64,000 nt of DNA from positions 1 through 64,000 of the forward strand of contig CAZDFS010000002.1 of NCBI GenBank assembly GCA_964504865.1, written 5' to 3'. The stretch is from Wenzhouxiangella sp964504865 (GTDB taxonomy: Bacteria > Pseudomonadota > Gammaproteobacteria > Xanthomonadales > Wenzhouxiangellaceae). Under the pieces are notes generated by a model. It ran no database searches and was not told the DNA's origin. It was given only the letters and a program-made list of their open reading frames with translations. The translations under genes and the position numbers were made by a program. Shown here piece by piece: positions 61,379-64,000 of this stretch. How positions within the stretch are numbered: position 1 is the stretch's first letter; each line of letters opens with the position of its first letter.

Positions 61379-64000
61379 TCAGTCGGCGATGTTCGGGCGC
61401 AGGAATCGCTCCGCCTCTTCGATCGAGATTGCCTTGCGCTTGGCATAATCCTCCAGCTGGTCGCGATCGACGCTGCCGACCACGAAGTATTTCGAACCTG
61501 GATGGGCAAAGTAATAGCCTGACACGGCCGCGGCCGGGTGCATGGCAAAGGATTCGGTAAGCGTCAAGCCAATGCTCCCGGGGACGTCCATCAGGTCGAA
61601 GACCTTCTGCTTTTCGCTGTGATCCGGGCAGGCGGGATAACCCGGCGCGGGCCGAATGCCTCGATAGCGCTCCTGAATGAGGGCGGCATGATCCAGCTCT
61701 TCGTCCGTCTCGTAACCCCAATAATCACGTCGAACCTTGGCGTGCAGAGCTTCGGCCAGCGCTTCGGCCAGCCGGTCCGCCAGCGCCTGCAGCATGATCG
61801 AGGCGTAATCGTCGTTCTCCGGCAAGGCCTCCATGGCCTCGGGCAGGCCGTGTCCCGTGGTCACGGCGAACAGACCGATGTGGTCCTCGTGACCGCTGTC
61901 TGCCGGCGCGACGAAGTCGGCGAGGCACAGATTGGCCGAGGGCTTGTCGGCCTGCTGCCGCAGGAAGACCAGGCGCTCGCGGACCGAGCTTCGTGTCTCG
62001 TCGTCGAAGATCAGCACGTCGTCCCCGTCGCGGGCTGCGGGTAACAGGGCGAACACCGCCTGAGCCTTGAGCCAGCGTTCGTCGACCAGTCGCTCGAGCA
62101 TGGCCTGCGCGTCCTCGTAGAGACTGCTAGCGGCCTCGCCGACGACCTTGTCCTGCAGGATTTCGGGGAAGCGTCCGGCGAGCTCCCAGGTCTGGAAGAA
62201 CGGTGTCCAGTCGATGTAGTCGACCAGGTCAGCCAGCGGCCAGTCGTCGATGACGGTTTTTCCGAGCTGCCTTGGTGACTCCCGCGTCCAGCCCTGGTCT
62301 GTCAGGTCCAGGGCCTTGCGGCGTGCCTCGGCCAGGGAAATGAGCTTCTTGCGTGATCCCTTGCTCGCGTGGCGATCCCTGATTTCCTCGTAGTCGCTGC
62401 CGATCTGCTGGGCATAGCCCTCGCGATGGGTCGTGCTGGCCAGCTTCCGGACCACGTCGACGGAGCGTGAGGCATCCTTTACCCAGCAGACGGGTCCCTC
62501 ATAGGCCGGGTCGATCTTCAGCGCCGTGTGGGCGCGAGAAGTGGTCGCGCCGCCAATCAACAGGGGCAGCGCCATGCCGCGCTTCTGCATCGCCTTGGCG
62601 ACATTGACCATCTCGTCCAGCGATGGCGTGATCAGGCCGGAGAGGCCGATCAGGTCGACGTCCTCCTTGATCGCCTCGTCGAGGATCCTGTCCGTTGGAA
62701 CCATGACGCCGAGATCGTGCACGTCGAAGCCGTTACAGGCCAGCACGACCCCGACGATGTTCTTGCCGATATCGTGGACGTCGCCCTTGACCGTCGCCAT
62801 CAGCACCTTGCCCTTCTTCTCGCCGGCTTTCTTTTCCTGTTCGAGGTAGGGCACGAGGTGGGCAACGGCCTTTTTCATCACTCGCGCTGACTTCACCACC
62901 TGGGGCAGGAACATGCGGCCATCGCCAAACAGGTCACCGACGTAATTCATGCCGTCCATCAGCGGTCCTTCGATGACTTCGAGGGAGCTTTCGTGCTGCT
63001 GTCGCGCCTCCTCCGTGTCCTCGATGACGAACTTGTCGATGCCCTTGACGAGGGAATACTTCAGCCGCTCGGCGACGGAGCGTTCGCGCCAGGCTTCGTC
63101 TTTCTCCTGCTTGCGGCCGTCGCCTTTGAAGCGATCGGCGGCGTCGAGCAAGCGCTCGGTGGCATCCGATCGGCGATTCAGAACCACATCCTCGACCAGC
63201 TCGCGTAGCTCCGGATCGATGTCGTCGTAGACGGCCAGCTGACCGGCATTGACGATCCCCATGTCCATCCCCGCCTTCGTCGCATGGTAGAGAAAGACCG
63301 AATGCATCGCTTCGCGGACGAGATTGTTGCCGCGGAAAGAAAAGGACATGTTCGATACCCCGCCCGAGACATGGCAGTCCGGGAAGCGAGCCTTCAGGGT
63401 CCGCGTCGCCTCGATGAACTCCATCGAGTAGTTGTCGTGCTCTGCCATGCCCGTGGCCACGGGAAAGATGTTGGGGTCGAAGATGATATCTTCCGGCGGA
63501 AAGCCCACGGTCTCGGTCAGGAGCGCGTAGGCGCGCGACAGGCACTCGACCATCCGTTCGGCAGAATCTGCCTGGCCGGTTTCATCGAAGGCCATGACCA
63601 CCACCGCCGCACCATAGCGTCGGATCGTCCTGGCGTGCTCGAGGAATTCGGCCTCCCCTTCCTTGAGGCTGATCGAATTGACCACGCCCTTGCCCTGCAG
63701 GCAGCGCAGGCCGGCTTCGATGACGCTGAACTTGCTCGAATCGACCATGACCGGCACGCGCGCGATGTCGGGCTCGGCGGCGATGAGGTTCAGGAACCTG
63801 ACCATGGCGTCCTCGGCGTCGAGGAGGCCCTCGTCCATGTTGACGTCGATGATCTGCGCGCCGTTCTCGACCTGCTGCTGGGCGATCTCGACGGCTTCAT
63901 CGAAGCGGTCTTCAAGAATCAGCCGCTTGAATTTCGCCGAGCCGGTGACGTTCGTGCGCTCGCCGATGTTGACGAAGTTCAGCTCGGGCGTGAGGACCAG
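61379..64000 (-). CDS. metH: Methionine synthase, cobalamin-dependent (3' part, partial)
   Basis: The gene enters from the right edge; 873 residues are visible. They begin in the pterin-binding domain (ELNFVNIGERTNVTGSAKFK), pass through the four-helix cap, the B12-binding domain with the cobalamin histidine (VKGDVHDIGKNIVGVVLACN) and end with the SAM-reactivation domain (RGIRPAPGYPACPDHSEK). The homocysteine domain would lie outside the window; in Xanthomonadales it is often a separate gene, so this could be either a complete MetH or the second half of a split pair. It uses methyltetrahydrofolate to methylate homocysteine. Confidence 0.96.
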   Translation of the reverse strand: MVLTPELNFVNIGERTNVTGSAKFKRLILEDRFDEAVEIAQQQVENGAQIIDVNMDEGLLDAEDAMVRFLNLIAAEPDIARVPVMVDSSKFSVIEAGLRCLQGKGVVNSISLKEGEAEFLEHARTIRRYGAAVVVMAFDETGQADSAERMVECLSRAYALLTETVGFPPEDIIFDPNIFPVATGMAEHDNYSMEFIEATRTLKARFPDCHVSGGVSNMSFSFRGNNLVREAMHSVFLYHATKAGMDMGIVNAGQLAVYDDIDPELRELVEDVVLNRRSDATERLLDAADRFKGDGRKQEKDEAWRERSVAERLKYSLVKGIDKFVIEDTEEARQQHESSLEVIEGPLMDGMNYVGDLFGDGRMFLPQVVKSARVMKKAVAHLVPYLEQEKKAGEKKGKVLMATVKGDVHDIGKNIVGVVLACNGFDVHDLGVMVPTDRILDEAIKEDVDLIGLSGLITPSLDEMVNVAKAMQKRGMALPLLIGGATTSRAHTALKIDPAYEGPVCWVKDASRSVDVVRKLASTTHREGYAQQIGSDYEEIRDRHASKGSRKKLISLAEARRKALDLTDQGWTRESPRQLGKTVIDDWPLADLVDYIDWTPFFQTWELAGRFPEILQDKVVGEAASSLYEDAQAMLERLVDERWLKAQAVFALLPAARDGDDVLIFDDETRSSVRERLVFLRQQADKPSANLCLADFVAPADSGHEDHIGLFAVTTGHGLPEAMEALPENDDYASIMLQALADRLAEALAEALHAKVRRDYWGYETDEELDHAALIQERYRGIRPAPGYPACPDHSEKQKVFDLMDVPGSIGLTLTESFAMHPAAAVSGYYFAHPGSKYFVVGSVDRDQLEDYAKRKAISIEEAERFLRPNIAD

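Overview
The window is ordinary-looking chromosomal DNA from a GC-rich gammaproteobacterium, with short intergenic spaces and genes on both strands. I place it near the Xanthomonadales, possibly a Wenzhouxiangella-like lineage. This is an inference: pilR-pilS lies back to back with sucC-sucD, the DAHP synthase is class II, and the rplU-rpmA-obgE and psp operons have gammaproteobacterial layouts. I saw no rRNA, tRNA, CRISPR array, phage, insertion sequence or plasmid functions. A 10-base run of N at 58016-58025 shows it is a draft scaffold.

Region by region: 1-9.1 kb holds a partial HIT protein, a DUF3149 protein, a GtrA protein with a disrupted start, a 2OG-Fe(II) oxygenase, a gamma-glutamyltransferase, an AraC regulator divergent from an NmrA-like/DUF1772 pair, an enoyl-CoA hydratase and the pspABC operon behind a clear sigma-54 promoter. 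9.4-18 kb has a periplasmic FKBP isomerase, DUF1289, a NUDIX CoA pyrophosphatase, a K+/H+ antiporter, a PCu(A)C copper chaperone, an enoyl-CoA isomerase, a thioesterase, a CPBP protease and uvrA. 18-31.5 kb has rplU-rpmA-obgE, a PQQ sugar dehydrogenase, 2,4-dienoyl-CoA reductase, a secreted phosphatase, a YbiI-type zinc finger protein, a DUF6607 lipoprotein, a lipid kinase operon, an aldehyde dehydrogenase/VOC pair, dsbB and class II DAHP synthase. 31.6-43.4 kb has mdh, two secreted proteins of unknown function, egtB-egtD (ergothioneine), pilR-pilS, sucC-sucD and nadE.

43.5-51.8 kb has an FG-GAP repeat protein, an aminotransferase, uvrB, a formaldehyde-detoxification pair (adhC/frmA and fghA) and a GhrA-like reductase. 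51.8-56.3 kb is an operon of three amidohydrolase-fold proteins of which only the middle one keeps the metal ligands. 56.4-61.3 kb has a degenerate EAL protein, a GntR(YtrA)-type ABC transporter operon with a visible operator, a second FKBP isomerase and DUF2058. The window ends inside metH.

Several themes recur: fatty-acid and CoA metabolism (two crotonase proteins, FadH, thioesterase, NUDIX), envelope stress and folding (psp, two FKBPs, DsbB, copper chaperone), and redox or aldehyde defence (ergothioneine, formaldehyde pathway, ALDH). I did not find a clear new defence or mobile system. The observations most worth following are the uneven amidohydrolase trio, the sequence gap that can be closed by a 7-bp overlap, the operator-controlled ABC operon with an uncharacterised first gene, and the interrupted gtrA.
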